DNA of 64,000 bases from Gemmatimonadota bacterium (GCA_022823145.1 JAJDXS010000023.1:62001-126000); one strand, 5' to 3'. Positions 45,569 to 54,224 are shown, counted from the stretch's first letter. Notes: a model not told the origin generated them from the sequence alone. Numbers and translations are program-made.

Positions 45569-45945
45569 CGACTGCCCGCCCCCCGGTGTCCGCCGAGCGT
45601 ATGGCGGCACTTCCTCCGCTGCCGCGTGACGAGGAGGGCCCGGTGTTCGACGAGCCCTGGCAGGCACAGGCGTTCGCTCTGGCGGTCAAGTTGTCGGAGC
45701 AGGGACATTTTTCCTGGACGGCCTGGGCGAAAGCGCTGGCCGAAGAGTTGGCAGCGGCCGAAGCACGTGGCGAACCGGACGACGGTTCACACTACTACCA
45801 CCACTGGGTATCGGCGTTGGAGCGACTGGTCGTCGAGCGGGGACTCAGCGACGCCGCCGTACTCGAGGAGAGGAAGGAAGCCTGGGCGGACGCATACCGG
45901 CACACCCCACACGGTCAGCCCGTGGAACTGAAGCGGCGCGAGTAG
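45565..45945 (+). CDS. Nitrile hydratase activator / accessory protein (P14K-like)
   Basis: A 126-residue protein resembling the cobalt nitrile hydratase self-subunit-swapping chaperone. PVFDEPWQAQAFALAVKLSEQGHFSWTAWA matches the beta-like N-terminal fold that swaps the metallated alpha subunit into the enzyme, and HYYHHWVSALERLVVERGL follows. It carries no signal peptide, so metal insertion should happen in the cytoplasm before any export. No amidase follows in the cluster, so the amide product is processed elsewhere. Confidence 0.9.
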   Translation: MTTARPPVSAERMAALPPLPRDEEGPVFDEPWQAQAFALAVKLSEQGHFSWTAWAKALAEELAAAEARGEPDDGSHYYHHWVSALERLVVERGLSDAAVLEERKEAWADAYRHTPHGQPVELKRRE

Positions 45946-45946
45946 G

Positions 45947-46498
45947 CTACGCGGAGGCGGTTCCTCCGTAGACGTGCACGCGAAAGTCCTCCCGGAAGTC
46001 CCGCAACGAGCGGTTCACGCCTTTGAGTTCACCTCGCAACTCGGCGACCCTTTCGCGGACATCGCCGATGTCGTCCCGCACCCTGGCGAAACTGGCGTCC
46101 ATGTCGCTTCGCAGGCTGGCAGTATCGGCGCTCAGTCGAGCCACATGGCCGTCCATGTCGCCTCGAAGTCTGGCGATGTCGCCGCTCAGGTCGTCGCGCA
46201 CCTTGGCGATGTCGCCGCTCAGGTCGTCGCGCAGCTTGGCGATGTCGCCGCTCAGGTCGTCGCGCAGCTTGGCTGTGTCGCTGCTCAGCCTGGCGACGTG
46301 CCCGTCCGTGTCCCTTCGCAGGCTTGCAATGTCGCCATTCAGGTCGTCACGCAGCTTGGTGATGCTCTCTCGAATCTGGTCGTGGGCGATCCGGTTCTCG
46401 ATGCGCATTCGTTCGAGCACTCGCCAGCCCAGGGTAGCGAACGCCGTCATGAGTACCGCGACGCTGCCCACCATGCTGACCGGCTGCCACCACTCCAT
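45947..46498 (-). CDS. Membrane-anchored coiled-coil protein with hendecad repeats
   Basis: A 183-residue protein: one N-terminal helix (PVSMVGSVAVLMTAFATLGW) followed by a long coiled coil built from 11-residue units of the form LRDDLSGDIAK. At DNA level three near-identical 33-bp units stand at 46175-46273. Hendecad repeats with short charged linkers are found in DUF1640-like and chemoreceptor-like rods. It ends near the stop of the convergent nitrile hydratase activator. Function unknown. Confidence 0.8.
   Translation of the reverse strand: MEWWQPVSMVGSVAVLMTAFATLGWRVLERMRIENRIAHDQIRESITKLRDDLNGDIASLRRDTDGHVARLSSDTAKLRDDLSGDIAKLRDDLSGDIAKVRDDLSGDIARLRGDMDGHVARLSADTASLRSDMDASFARVRDDIGDVRERVAELRGELKGVNRSLRDFREDFRVHVYGGTASA
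46175..46273. repeat. Three tandem 33-bp repeats inside a coding region
   Basis: Units begin at 46175, 46208 and 46241; the first differs from the others at one base (CACC versus CAGC) near its end. Each encodes one 11-residue hendecad, so gain or loss of units keeps the frame. The period matches the protein repeat, which explains the array. Confidence 0.9.
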
Positions 46499-46571
46499 GT
46501 CTACCGCCCTCCCTGCGCTTCACGAAAGTCATCCGACCCTTGGCGCGCACCCAATCACATATGATGACACA

Positions 46572-46587
46572 TTGACCTGTGCGTCAA
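46572..46587. promoter_or_regulatory. TTGAC-N6-GTCAA inverted repeat
   Basis: TTGAC at 46572-46576 and GTCAA at 46583-46587 form a perfect short dyad in the 132-bp gap upstream of the coiled-coil gene. The layout is that of a dimeric regulator site (for example WhiB or Fur-unrelated LysR types), but no regulator is next to it, so the role is unproven. Confidence 0.3.
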
Positions 46588-46630
46588 GGACCGCAGCCTG
46601 GTGTAACGGTACGGAGGACAGCGGGGCGCA

Positions 46631-47038
46631 TCAATGGCTGGATGGGACTTTCTCGCCGGCACGCTTCCGCAATAGCACCGCAACCACGAGCAACCAGCCC
46701 GCCAGCTGCATCACGCCGCCTACCGGGGTAACGGCCCCGAGCCACCGTGCGCCCGTGAGCACCAGCACGTAGAGACTGCCCGAGAAGATCGCGGTTCCGG
46801 CCACCAGCAACCACCCGCCGCGTCCAGCGAGCGCACTCCCGGTTCTGTCATGCAACCAGGCCACACCCAGCAACCCCAACGCGTGGTACATCTGATACCG
46901 TACCGCCGTTTCGAAGGTGGCGAGATCGGCAGGCGACAGTCGCGCCTCGAGCACGTGGGCCCCGAATGCGCCCAGCCCCACGCCCACAAGCGCGAGGACG
47001 GCGCCGCTGGCAGCCAGCAAACGTGCCGTGCCCGTCAA
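46631..47038 (-). CDS. DUF423 family membrane protein
   Basis: A 135-residue protein with four hydrophobic segments. GVGLGAFGAHVLEARLSPADL, FETAVRYQMYHALGLLGVAWL and LTGARWLGAVTPVGG are the DUF423 (YgdD-type) hallmarks. The function of the family is unknown. The start is a TTG at 47038 with GGAG upstream; no in-frame ATG lies earlier. Encoded 45 bp downstream of the second gamma-glutamyltransferase on the same strand. Confidence 0.88.
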   Translation of the reverse strand: MTGTARLLAASGAVLALVGVGLGAFGAHVLEARLSPADLATFETAVRYQMYHALGLLGVAWLHDRTGSALAGRGGWLLVAGTAIFSGSLYVLVLTGARWLGAVTPVGGVMQLAGWLLVVAVLLRKRAGEKVPSSH

Positions 47039-47083
47039 CGCCGAGCTCCAACGCTCGCCGCACCCAGCTCCGGGACGCGACGC

Positions 47084-48919
47084 TCAGTACGCGATAGCAT
47101 AAGCCTCCCGGCGGGGATCGGAAGCGGCGGTGAGCGTCCCCTCGCGGTCGCGGACGATCATGTGCGCGCCGCCGAAGGTGGCGGTCCAGCCGTGGACAAC
47201 ACCGGCCTCGTGGCCCAACGCACCCAGCTCGCCGAGCACGGCCGCACCGAACCGGTCCTCGAAGTCGACCCGCACCCCACCGTAGCTGCGGAAACGGGGT
47301 GCCTCGATCGCAGCCTGCGGGGTCATGTCGAAGAGCAGGTAGTTGTTGACGATCTGGAGCAGGCTCTGCGGCTGGCTGTCGCCACCGGGGGTGCCCAGGG
47401 TGAAAGCGAAGCTGCCGTCGCCGTGGAGCGCCATCATCGGGGTCAGGGTGTGGTAGGGCCGCTTGCCGGGTGCGATGAGGTTGGGGTGCCCGGGTTCCAG
47501 GTTGAACAGCGCGCCGCGGTTGTGGAGGACGATCCCTGTTTCCGGCTCCAGGAGCCCTGAGCCGAACCCTGCGAACAGGCTCTGGATCCAGCTGACGGCG
47601 TTGCCCCACTGGTCGACCGCGGTGAGGTAGACGGTGTCTCCGGAGTCGTCCCGGACGGATCCGGGCGCCACGGCCGAACCGTCCGCAGTCCCGCCTACCG
47701 ACACCCCGGACCCGCCGGAAGCCGCCACAGTCTCCGCCGTCACTCCCGGCGAGCGCGAAACCGCTGCCGCGTCCGGATCCACCATCGCTGCCCGACCCGC
47801 CAGGTACCCGGCGTCGAGCAACTGGTCGAGCGGGAGATCCGTGAAGTCGGGGTCGGCGGCCCACTGGTCCCTGTCCGCGAAGGCAAGCTTCTTCATCTCG
47901 ATGAGTGTGTGCAGATAGTCGGCGCTGTTGTGCCCCATGGCCCGCAGGTCGAACGACCTGGCCATCTCGAACAGCTGGAGCTGAGCGATTCCCTGGGTGT
48001 TGGGCGGCATCACGAGCATGGTGTAGCCCTCGAAACCGCCGCTTAGCGGCTCGACCCAGCTGGTGGTGTGAGCCGCGAGGTCGGGGGCCCGCACGTACCC
48101 GCCTTCCGCTTCCAGGAAGGTGGCCAGGTGCTCGGCGACAAAGCCGTGGTAGAAACCGTCCTTTCCGTCACGCGCGATCCGCTCGAGGGTGGCCGCCAGC
48201 GCGGGATTGCGCAGGAGGCTGCCGACCGGTGGCGGCTCGCCTCCGGGCGTGTACAGCGCTTGCGCGTGGTCGTTCAGCGACCGGGACGAAGCCGCGATGT
48301 CGCTGGCGAGGCGGGTCGAGACGGGAAAGCCGTCACCGGCGTACCGGATCGCCGGCGCGAGAAGCTCGTCGCGCGGCATCGTCCCGAAGCGATCGAGTGC
48401 ATCGATCCAGGCGGCCACCGCCCCGGGCACCGACACCGAGAGGGGTCCGTTGCCGGGCATCTCGTTCAGGCCGCGTTCGGCGAACAGCGCGGGTGTGGCC
48501 AGCGCTCCCGCGCGCCCGCTCCCGTTCATGGCGTGGACCTGGCCGGTTGAGGCCTCGTAGTAGAGCGCAAAGGCATCGCCTCCGACGCCGTTCATGTGGG
48601 GGCGGACCACGGCGAGCACGGCGGCCATCGCGATCGCCGCGTCGATGGCGTTGCCGCCGCGCCGCAGCACGTCGTGGCCGGCCGCGGCCGCCAACGGATG
48701 GCCCGCCGAGACCGCACCGCCGATCCCGCGCACGTCGGGGCGGTTCGTGGCCGGGAAGACCACCTCGCCGGGACGATCGGTTCCCTCCGATCCGGCTGCG
48801 GGCCGGGTGGATTCGGCGGACGTCCCGCACCCCGCCGAAACGAGGAGGCAAGCGGACAGAAACGCCGCCCGAGCCGTGCCCGGGGAGGTCGGCCTGATAC
48901 CACTCGGTACTTCCTGCAT
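47084..48919 (-). CDS. Gamma-glutamyltransferase family lipoprotein
   Basis: A 611-residue enzyme with a lipoprotein signal (LLVSAGC, Cys near residue 31). HDVLRRGGNAIDAAIAMAAVL and HMNGVGGDAFALYY are standard. The autocleavage point is SGDTVYLTAVDQWGNAVS with Thr as nucleophile, as in YwrD-like members. The closing TLGTPGGDSQPQ is intact. Unlike the Tat-exported relative at 5.4 kb it appears catalytically competent. Cleaves gamma-glutamyl bonds of glutathione or peptides outside the inner membrane. Confidence 0.93.
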   Translation of the reverse strand: MQEVPSGIRPTSPGTARAAFLSACLLVSAGCGTSAESTRPAAGSEGTDRPGEVVFPATNRPDVRGIGGAVSAGHPLAAAAGHDVLRRGGNAIDAAIAMAAVLAVVRPHMNGVGGDAFALYYEASTGQVHAMNGSGRAGALATPALFAERGLNEMPGNGPLSVSVPGAVAAWIDALDRFGTMPRDELLAPAIRYAGDGFPVSTRLASDIAASSRSLNDHAQALYTPGGEPPPVGSLLRNPALAATLERIARDGKDGFYHGFVAEHLATFLEAEGGYVRAPDLAAHTTSWVEPLSGGFEGYTMLVMPPNTQGIAQLQLFEMARSFDLRAMGHNSADYLHTLIEMKKLAFADRDQWAADPDFTDLPLDQLLDAGYLAGRAAMVDPDAAAVSRSPGVTAETVAASGGSGVSVGGTADGSAVAPGSVRDDSGDTVYLTAVDQWGNAVSWIQSLFAGFGSGLLEPETGIVLHNRGALFNLEPGHPNLIAPGKRPYHTLTPMMALHGDGSFAFTLGTPGGDSQPQSLLQIVNNYLLFDMTPQAAIEAPRFRSYGGVRVDFEDRFGAAVLGELGALGHEAGVVHGWTATFGGAHMIVRDREGTLTAASDPRREAYAIAY

Positions 48920-49074
48920 GAATCGTGCTCCTGGATTGGTGTCGGGTGTCGCCCGTTGGAGGATGCCCACTCCCGGGATTCCGCGCCAGTTCGACGGCGA
49001 GCGATGTCCCCAACTCGAAGGCTCCGGTGCGAGCGGGGGCCTGACCATGGACTTCCGTCGCCGTAGATTGTCGC

Positions 49075-49962
49075 ATGAGCAGTCGGCGCACCCTCGGATT
49101 CGGCGTGGCGAGCATGGTGCAGCCGCTCCGCCGGGTCGCGATGCGTCGTCCCGGGCGGGCGACCGTCGAGGCCAATCCGGCCATCTGGCACTACGAGGGG
49201 CCGCTGGACGCGCGTCGGCTCACTCGCCAATACGATGCCTTCGCGCAGTGCGTCGCCGACTCGGGCGCGGCGATCGAGTGGATCCCCGGCACGGATGACG
49301 ACCTTGCCGATTCCGTGTTCGTCTTCGATCCCTCGTTCATGACGCCCCGGGGTGCGATCCTGCTACGGCCGGGGAAGGTGTTGCGTCGCCCGGAGGTGGC
49401 GCTCCATGAGGCTCTGTACGAGCGGATGGATGTACCGGTGCTGGGAGCCATCGAGCCGCCCGGGATCGTCGAAGGCGGCGACCTGTTGTGGCTCGACGAG
49501 CAGAACCTGGCGGCTGGACGGACATTCCGCACCAACCGGGAAGGAATCGCACAGCTCCAGGCCATCCTGTCCCCGCAAGGAGTCGAAATCCACCCCTTCG
49601 ATCTCCCCGTGTGGAACGGGAGCGCCGCCTGCCTGCACCTCTTGTCGGTGGTCAGCCCGCTGGACCGGGATCTCGCGCTGGTCTACCCGCGCCTCCTGCC
49701 GGTCGCCCTCCACGAGTTGTTCCGTGAGTTGGGGATTCGCTGTCTGGAGGCGAGCGAGGCGGAGTTCGAGGCCTCCAGGGGGCTGAATCTGAACGTGCTG
49801 GCGACCGCGCCACGGAGATGCCTGGCGGTGGGCGGATACCCGGACACAGTGCGCCTCATGCGTGACGCCGGATGCGAGGTGGCCTGTTTCGATGCGGACG
49901 CGCTGTGCATCCCCTGCGAGGGCGGGCCGACATGCCTGACGCTGCCTCTTCGGAGGGGGTGA
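49075..49962 (+). CDS. Dimethylargininase/arginine deiminase-family hydrolase
   Basis: A 295-residue guanidino-group-modifying enzyme of the DDAH fold. PPGIVEGGDLLWLDEQNL holds the conserved Glu and Asp, the His is in SAACLHLLSVVSPL, and the nucleophile is the Cys in EGGPTCLTLPL near the C-terminus. These enzymes hydrolyse methylarginine, arginine or peptide guanidino groups to citrulline. Intact. No arginine pathway partners are nearby. Confidence 0.9.
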   Translation: MSSRRTLGFGVASMVQPLRRVAMRRPGRATVEANPAIWHYEGPLDARRLTRQYDAFAQCVADSGAAIEWIPGTDDDLADSVFVFDPSFMTPRGAILLRPGKVLRRPEVALHEALYERMDVPVLGAIEPPGIVEGGDLLWLDEQNLAAGRTFRTNREGIAQLQAILSPQGVEIHPFDLPVWNGSAACLHLLSVVSPLDRDLALVYPRLLPVALHELFRELGIRCLEASEAEFEASRGLNLNVLATAPRRCLAVGGYPDTVRLMRDAGCEVACFDADALCIPCEGGPTCLTLPLRRG

Positions 49963-49965
49963 GCC

Positions 49966-50112
49966 CCCGAGCCCCGGCAGCAGCACGTCTTGCACCCACG
50001 CGTTGTCCGACGCCAGTTCGAGCGCCTCCATCATACGTCCATGGGCCGCATCCACTCTACCCAGCGCTGCATACGTCTGATCCAGCCGGGAAAGGGGTGT
50101 CGGGGAACGGCC
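49966..50112 (-). pseudogene. Coding-like remnant downstream of the fusion gene
   Basis: After the stop of the fusion gene the same frame continues open toward 49966 and encodes a protein-like helical segment (LDQTYAALGRVDAAHGRMME, then ELASDNAWVQDVLLPGLGG). The composition resembles a TPR tail. It has no credible start apart from GTG 50055 and runs into the convergent hydrolase gene. It may be a decayed fragment or chance; low confidence. Confidence 0.3.
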
Positions 50113-52614
50113 TCAGCGGGGCTCCAGAATGGTTCTCGCAACTCTGAAGCCGTGGCCTCCTCCAGCCCTGGGATCGTCGGCCCGGTAATCGAGGCTCATG
50201 TTCCCGCCGCTCCGCGTAGCGGCGCGCACGGTCCAGGTGAAGTAGGGCCACCCGCCGCCTCGCCACGTGGCCAGGCGGCATTCGCCATCGGGCCAGCCGG
50301 GCGGCGCTTCCAGACGCGGGGACCCGTCCGTCGGGTGACCCTCGTAGGTGTCGTGCCAGCAGTCGGCCACCACTTCCGACACGTTGGAGAGCATGTCGTA
50401 CAGGCCCCAGGGGTTGGGCGGAAACGAACCGACCGGCGCAGTGGACCGGTCGTCCCAACGGCTGCCGCAGGCATCACAGACGGCTCTGCCATCGCCGAGT
50501 TCATCTCCCCACCACCGGGCGGTCGTGGTGCCGGCCCGAGCGGCGTACTCCCACTCGGCGCTGCTCGGGAGCCGGTACGGCCGGCCGGTGACATCGCGAA
50601 GCCAGGCCAGGTACTCCTCCGCGTCCCTGCGGGACACATGGATGACCGGACGATGACCTCGTCCGAAGCCCCGGTCGCTCGGGCGATAGGCGCAGCCCCC
50701 GGCGTCAAAGCAACGACCCCACTCATTGAAGGTGACTTCGTACCTTCCCAGCGCGAACGCGTAGTCGATCGCAACCTCGATCTGCGGTCTTTCGGCGTGC
50801 CGGCTGTGTTGAGTGCGCTTCGCGTTCCGGATCAGTCCCAGCCGCTCTTCTTCCTCGGCGGACGTCCCCATCAGGTAGCGGCCCTGGGGAAGTTCGATCA
50901 TCAGCGGGCACATCGGGCAATCGCGGAACTCACGGAGTCCGGCGGGATTAGGGAGCGTGTCCGGCCGGGCGCCCGGATCCGCGACGACGGGTACTTCGGT
51001 GGCGGACGGAGAATCCGAGGGGCGACGGGTGGCGGCCACCGCCGTTTCCTCGCCACGGCTGGTCTCGTACACCGACGCGACGGCCTGCCCAGTGAACGGG
51101 TCCAGGCGCACACCCACGAATCTTGATTCCGAGAGGAATGCGACCGGCAGCACGGAGATGTCGTGGGTACCCAGATACTCGCCGCCGGTCGCGAACAGAT
51201 CGATCGCCTCGGGCATCAGTCCGTTGCCGCGACGCGTCACCCACAGTCGTCCGCCGGGATCCACGGCCAGCCAGAGCACGACCGGCAACTCATCCTCGTG
51301 ACCCACGGCCCGCACCAGTTCTTCGCCCGTAACGTCGCACTGGCGCATCAGCCCTTGGTACGGCCCGGGGAGGTCGGCACCGGCTACCGCCATTTCGCGC
51401 GTCACGGCCACCGGGGCAAGCGGGCGGCGCAGACTGGCCACCACGGCCCCGTCGGCATACGCGTCGATGCGGTAGCCGGGTCCGTCGAAGTAGTAGAAGG
51501 TGCCGTCGGCGTGGGTCCACACCACGTCGGGGGCGAAGATCCTGGCGGCGGGCATGGTGACGCAGGGCAGTTCCATCATGACCATCTCGTACGCCACCGT
51601 GTGTACCGTTTCACGCTCCCCCGGGGCGCGCACCTCCAGATGCTGCTCGAACCTCATTTCCTCTGTCGCCGACGTCACGGTGGCGAACCAGCCGGGACCG
51701 ATGGCGAATCCTGGTCCCCAGTAGTCCGCTGGCACCCGTTCCTCGCCCAGGAACCGGCCATCGCCCGACCATCGGCTCAATACCGCCCGCCGCGTGTCCA
51801 GCACGACCAGCGCCGCGGTATCTGCCCCGGGCGCAGCGCTCCCGCAGGCCGCTCCTCCGCCACAGCCGCTCAACGCCAACGCGCCAGGAGAGCGGAACTC
51901 TCCCGGTCCATCGCCCGCGCGCCCCAATTGTCCGACGAAGCCGCCTTCGCCGTCGAAGACGGCTACCCGCTGTCCTGTGATGTCCGCCACGTACACGCGC
52001 TGAAGCCCGGGATCGGCCGCGACGCCCCACGGCACGACGGCCAGTGCGTCGTCCGGGGTCCTGAGGTCCGCGACGAGCGCGGGCTGCCCGGCGAAGGGGC
52101 GATCCTGTGCAGCGTTTTCGACAATGGCCACACCGCTGGAGTCGCGACGGGCGCCGGCACCCGAAGCGCCACCCGTGTCTCCCGTGCACGAGGTACTCCC
52201 GAGGGCAACAAGGCACAGGAGTGTCGGGGCGCGTCCCCGTCCGGGCCGGTAGTGCAGGGCCAGCCAGGCGACTGACGCGATCGACAGGATGGCGAAGCCG
52301 ATGATGGACGGGGTGAGCGCTACCCTGATCGAGCTCCACACCAGCGCCACGGGGACTTCGCCAGCCGTGGCGAACCAGCCCGCCGTGTGCCACATGCCGA
52401 CCAGGGTGCCGAGCAACCCGATACAGGCGCCGACCACTCCGAGCGCGAGGATCGCGCCAAGCTGGGAATGCCCGCGGCCCTCCGGGCGTCCGCGCACCTG
52501 GGCACGGGTTACCCGCCCTACCTGACCAAGAGCCAATACCAGGACAACCAGCAGCGGGGGTCCGACGATGCCGGACTGTGCGAACAGCGAAGCGAGTGTG
52601 TCGAACATGGCCAT
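50113..52614 (-). CDS. Fusion: ExbB/MotA-like channel, beta-propeller, sulfatase-modifying-factor domain
   Basis: An 833-residue three-part protein. Residues 1-122 have three helices with a MotA/TolQ/ExbB proton-channel motif (GACIGLLGTLVGMWHTAGWF, ALVWSSIRVALTPSIIG). Residues 124-143 look like a lipoprotein signal ending at a lipobox Cys143 (VALGSTSC). Residues about 165-545 form an NHL-type six-bladed propeller (VYVADITGQRVAVFDGEGGF). Residues about 575-833 are an FGE/SUMF1 domain (MGTSAEEE, VTFNEWGRCFDAGGCAY, RLPSSAEWEYAARAG, GHGFRVART) that lacks the canonical catalytic Cys pair. No stop or frameshift is seen between parts. Confidence 0.85.
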   Translation of the reverse strand: MAMFDTLASLFAQSGIVGPPLLVVLVLALGQVGRVTRAQVRGRPEGRGHSQLGAILALGVVGACIGLLGTLVGMWHTAGWFATAGEVPVALVWSSIRVALTPSIIGFAILSIASVAWLALHYRPGRGRAPTLLCLVALGSTSCTGDTGGASGAGARRDSSGVAIVENAAQDRPFAGQPALVADLRTPDDALAVVPWGVAADPGLQRVYVADITGQRVAVFDGEGGFVGQLGRAGDGPGEFRSPGALALSGCGGGAACGSAAPGADTAALVVLDTRRAVLSRWSGDGRFLGEERVPADYWGPGFAIGPGWFATVTSATEEMRFEQHLEVRAPGERETVHTVAYEMVMMELPCVTMPAARIFAPDVVWTHADGTFYYFDGPGYRIDAYADGAVVASLRRPLAPVAVTREMAVAGADLPGPYQGLMRQCDVTGEELVRAVGHEDELPVVLWLAVDPGGRLWVTRRGNGLMPEAIDLFATGGEYLGTHDISVLPVAFLSESRFVGVRLDPFTGQAVASVYETSRGEETAVAATRRPSDSPSATEVPVVADPGARPDTLPNPAGLREFRDCPMCPLMIELPQGRYLMGTSAEEEERLGLIRNAKRTQHSRHAERPQIEVAIDYAFALGRYEVTFNEWGRCFDAGGCAYRPSDRGFGRGHRPVIHVSRRDAEEYLAWLRDVTGRPYRLPSSAEWEYAARAGTTTARWWGDELGDGRAVCDACGSRWDDRSTAPVGSFPPNPWGLYDMLSNVSEVVADCWHDTYEGHPTDGSPRLEAPPGWPDGECRLATWRGGGWPYFTWTVRAATRSGGNMSLDYRADDPRAGGGHGFRVARTILEPR

Positions 52615-52623
52615 GGTGCTGCC

Positions 52624-53385
52624 TCATTCCACCGAGTTGTCGAGAGGGCTTTGAGGGCGTGAAGGCGTGAGAAGGGTCTCGATGCGTCGCTCGGACGACT
52701 CGTCGGAGATGAGCCGCGGGAGAAGCGCGAGCCATCCAAGCGCACCGAAGATCGCCGCCCCGATCCCGATGGCGCCCGCGAGGACGGCTGGCCGCACGAC
52801 ATGCCAGACCAGGTCGGGGGAAGCCTCGAGGGTCCCGAGGCCCATGTAGCCCTGCCACATCGCTCCGAAGCCCCCGAGCGAGACCGCCCCGGTGATCAGC
52901 CCGGCCTGTCGGGCCTGAAAGAAGCTGCGCACGTCAGGGGGAAGGACTCCCATGATCCAGAGTCCTGCCGCCCCACGGCACCAGTTTGCGGCCAGCAGTG
53001 CGGCGATCAGTGCCTGAGCCCATAGAAGGAGCGACCCCTGAACGGCGGCTTCCTCCGCGGGGATCGTGAGGACGGCGGCCCCGGCGAGGATTGCGGCCCC
53101 GGCAGCCCCGAAACGCTCGACCCGGCCCCCGATTCCAGCCGCTTTCAACCAACGCGCCGTTCTCGGTACGTGTTGCGCGTTCAGTTCGTGAAGGGACTCC
53201 TCCGCAGGCAAAAGCCGCATTAGTGCCTCACGGCGAGCAGCCGCTGGAGAAAGACCACGGCGCTCGTACGCTGCCCGGAGTGCCTCCAGATCGGCGCCGA
53301 GTTCCTCGATCATCTCGAGCCGGCGCCGGGGCGGGATTCTCAACCGACGTGCGGTGACAGCCAGGTGGCTCCCTTCAGGCGGCAT
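52624..53385 (-). CDS. Permease-prefix/HAAS-like membrane protein
   Basis: A 253-residue protein. Residues 1-70 form a cytosolic helical bundle (RRRLEMIEELGADLEALRAAYERRG, LSPAAARREALMRLL) like the HAAS or permease-prefix domain that accompanies PadR regulators. About four hydrophobic segments follow. The ATG at 53385 overlaps the PadR stop by 11 bp; its stop is nine bp before the fusion gene start. This supports a three-gene operon with PadR as sensor-regulator and this protein as signal partner. Confidence 0.8.
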   Translation of the reverse strand: MPPEGSHLAVTARRLRIPPRRRLEMIEELGADLEALRAAYERRGLSPAAARREALMRLLPAEESLHELNAQHVPRTARWLKAAGIGGRVERFGAAGAAILAGAAVLTIPAEEAAVQGSLLLWAQALIAALLAANWCRGAAGLWIMGVLPPDVRSFFQARQAGLITGAVSLGGFGAMWQGYMGLGTLEASPDLVWHVVRPAVLAGAIGIGAAIFGALGWLALLPRLISDESSERRIETLLTPSRPQSPLDNSVE

Positions 53386-53701
53386 GGGTCCGTCCAAACA
53401 GGGCGAACAGCGCCCGGAACTGCTCTTCCAGCTCCGCTGTGCCGGCCTTGAAGATGACGCGGCCCGACTCGGTGATCCGGTATGTCTTTCGGCGACGGCC
53501 CTCGCCGTACCACTCGCCTCGCACGTGTCCTTCCCCCTCCAGCCGATGCAGGATCGGGTACAGGGTGCCGTGTTGAAACGAGAACAGCCCGTCCGTCCAC
53601 TCCTCGACCGCCAGGGCGATCTGGTAACCGTGCGCAGGTCCGCGCTCCAGGACGGCGAGCACCAGCAGTTCGTTGATCCTCTTGGACAGGGTTGTCCGCA
53701 T
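53375..53701 (-). CDS. PadR family transcriptional regulator (short form)
   Basis: A 108-residue PadR regulator: LSKRINELLVLAVLERGPAHGYQI (winged helix), GTLYPILHRLEGEGHV (wing and dimer helix) and RRRKTYRITESGRVIF. The short form usually dimerises through a C-terminal helix and controls an adjacent membrane-protein gene, here the permease-prefix gene and the fusion gene. ATG 53701 has a GAGAGG ribosome site; an in-frame ATG at 53734 is possible. Confidence 0.93.
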   Translation of the reverse strand: MRTTLSKRINELLVLAVLERGPAHGYQIALAVEEWTDGLFSFQHGTLYPILHRLEGEGHVRGEWYGEGRRRKTYRITESGRVIFKAGTAELEEQFRALFALFGRTHAA

Positions 53702-53775
53702 GCCGACCGACCTCTCGGTGAATGTCCTGACCATGCCCTTACCCGGTTTCGGGGGTTCAGGTCCAGTTGCGAAGC

Positions 53776-53804
53776 ACAATATAAAGATTATCTATATATC
53801 ACAA
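53776..53804 (-). promoter_or_regulatory. Sigma-70-like promoter for the PadR operon
   Basis: On the minus strand TTGTGA (53804-53799) and TATTGT (53781-53776) are separated by 17 bp, fitting a -35/-10 pair, 75 bp upstream of the ATG. The region is markedly AT-rich with ATATATAGATAATC between the boxes, a plausible PadR operator. Not experimentally known. Confidence 0.5.
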
Positions 53805-53914
53805 GTCTACATGAAAAGTTCCGTTGCAACCGAGTCCGCGCACGGCCGTAGTGGCTCGGAGGTTACCGGCCACGGGACGCCCTTCGGGCAGGTCCCACAC
53901 AGGGGAGAGCTTGC

Positions 53915-54193
53915 ATGGACTGGGAAGTGATTGCACCGATGGTCGTCCTCATCGTGCTGTCCCTCACTGTCGGGGGCGTGCTGATCCTGAGACCCATTGC
54001 CAAGCGGCTGGGCGTGCTGCTGGAGGCGATGGCGAAGGAGAAGGGAGTCAGTCCCTCTCACGACACCATCCGCTTTCGCGAGGAAGTCGAGACGCTGCGC
54101 GCCCGGCTGGAGCTCCTGGAGGATCGGCAGGACTTCACCGAGGGGCTGCTCGAGGCGGGTCGTCCGAGTGTTCGGAAACAACTGAGGGAGTGA
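53915..54193 (+). CDS. Small membrane-anchored helical protein (PspB-like layout)
   Basis: A 92-residue protein: an N-terminal helix (VIAPMVVLIVLSLTVGGVLIL) followed by a charged coiled-coil region (EEVETLRARLELLEDRQDFTEGLLEAG). The layout resembles phage-shock PspB or small scaffold proteins, but sequence identity is not evident. GGGGAG ribosome site. Opposite strand to the PadR operon. Function unknown. Confidence 0.65.
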   Translation: MDWEVIAPMVVLIVLSLTVGGVLILRPIAKRLGVLLEAMAKEKGVSPSHDTIRFREEVETLRARLELLEDRQDFTEGLLEAGRPSVRKQLRE

Positions 54194-54224
54194 GGGTCGG
54201 TCCTGCGCGGACGACACCCGGCCG

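Noticed and set aside
46175..46273. Possible CRISPR array
   Set aside because: The 33-bp units are contiguous without spacers and encode in-frame hendecads of a coiled-coil protein.
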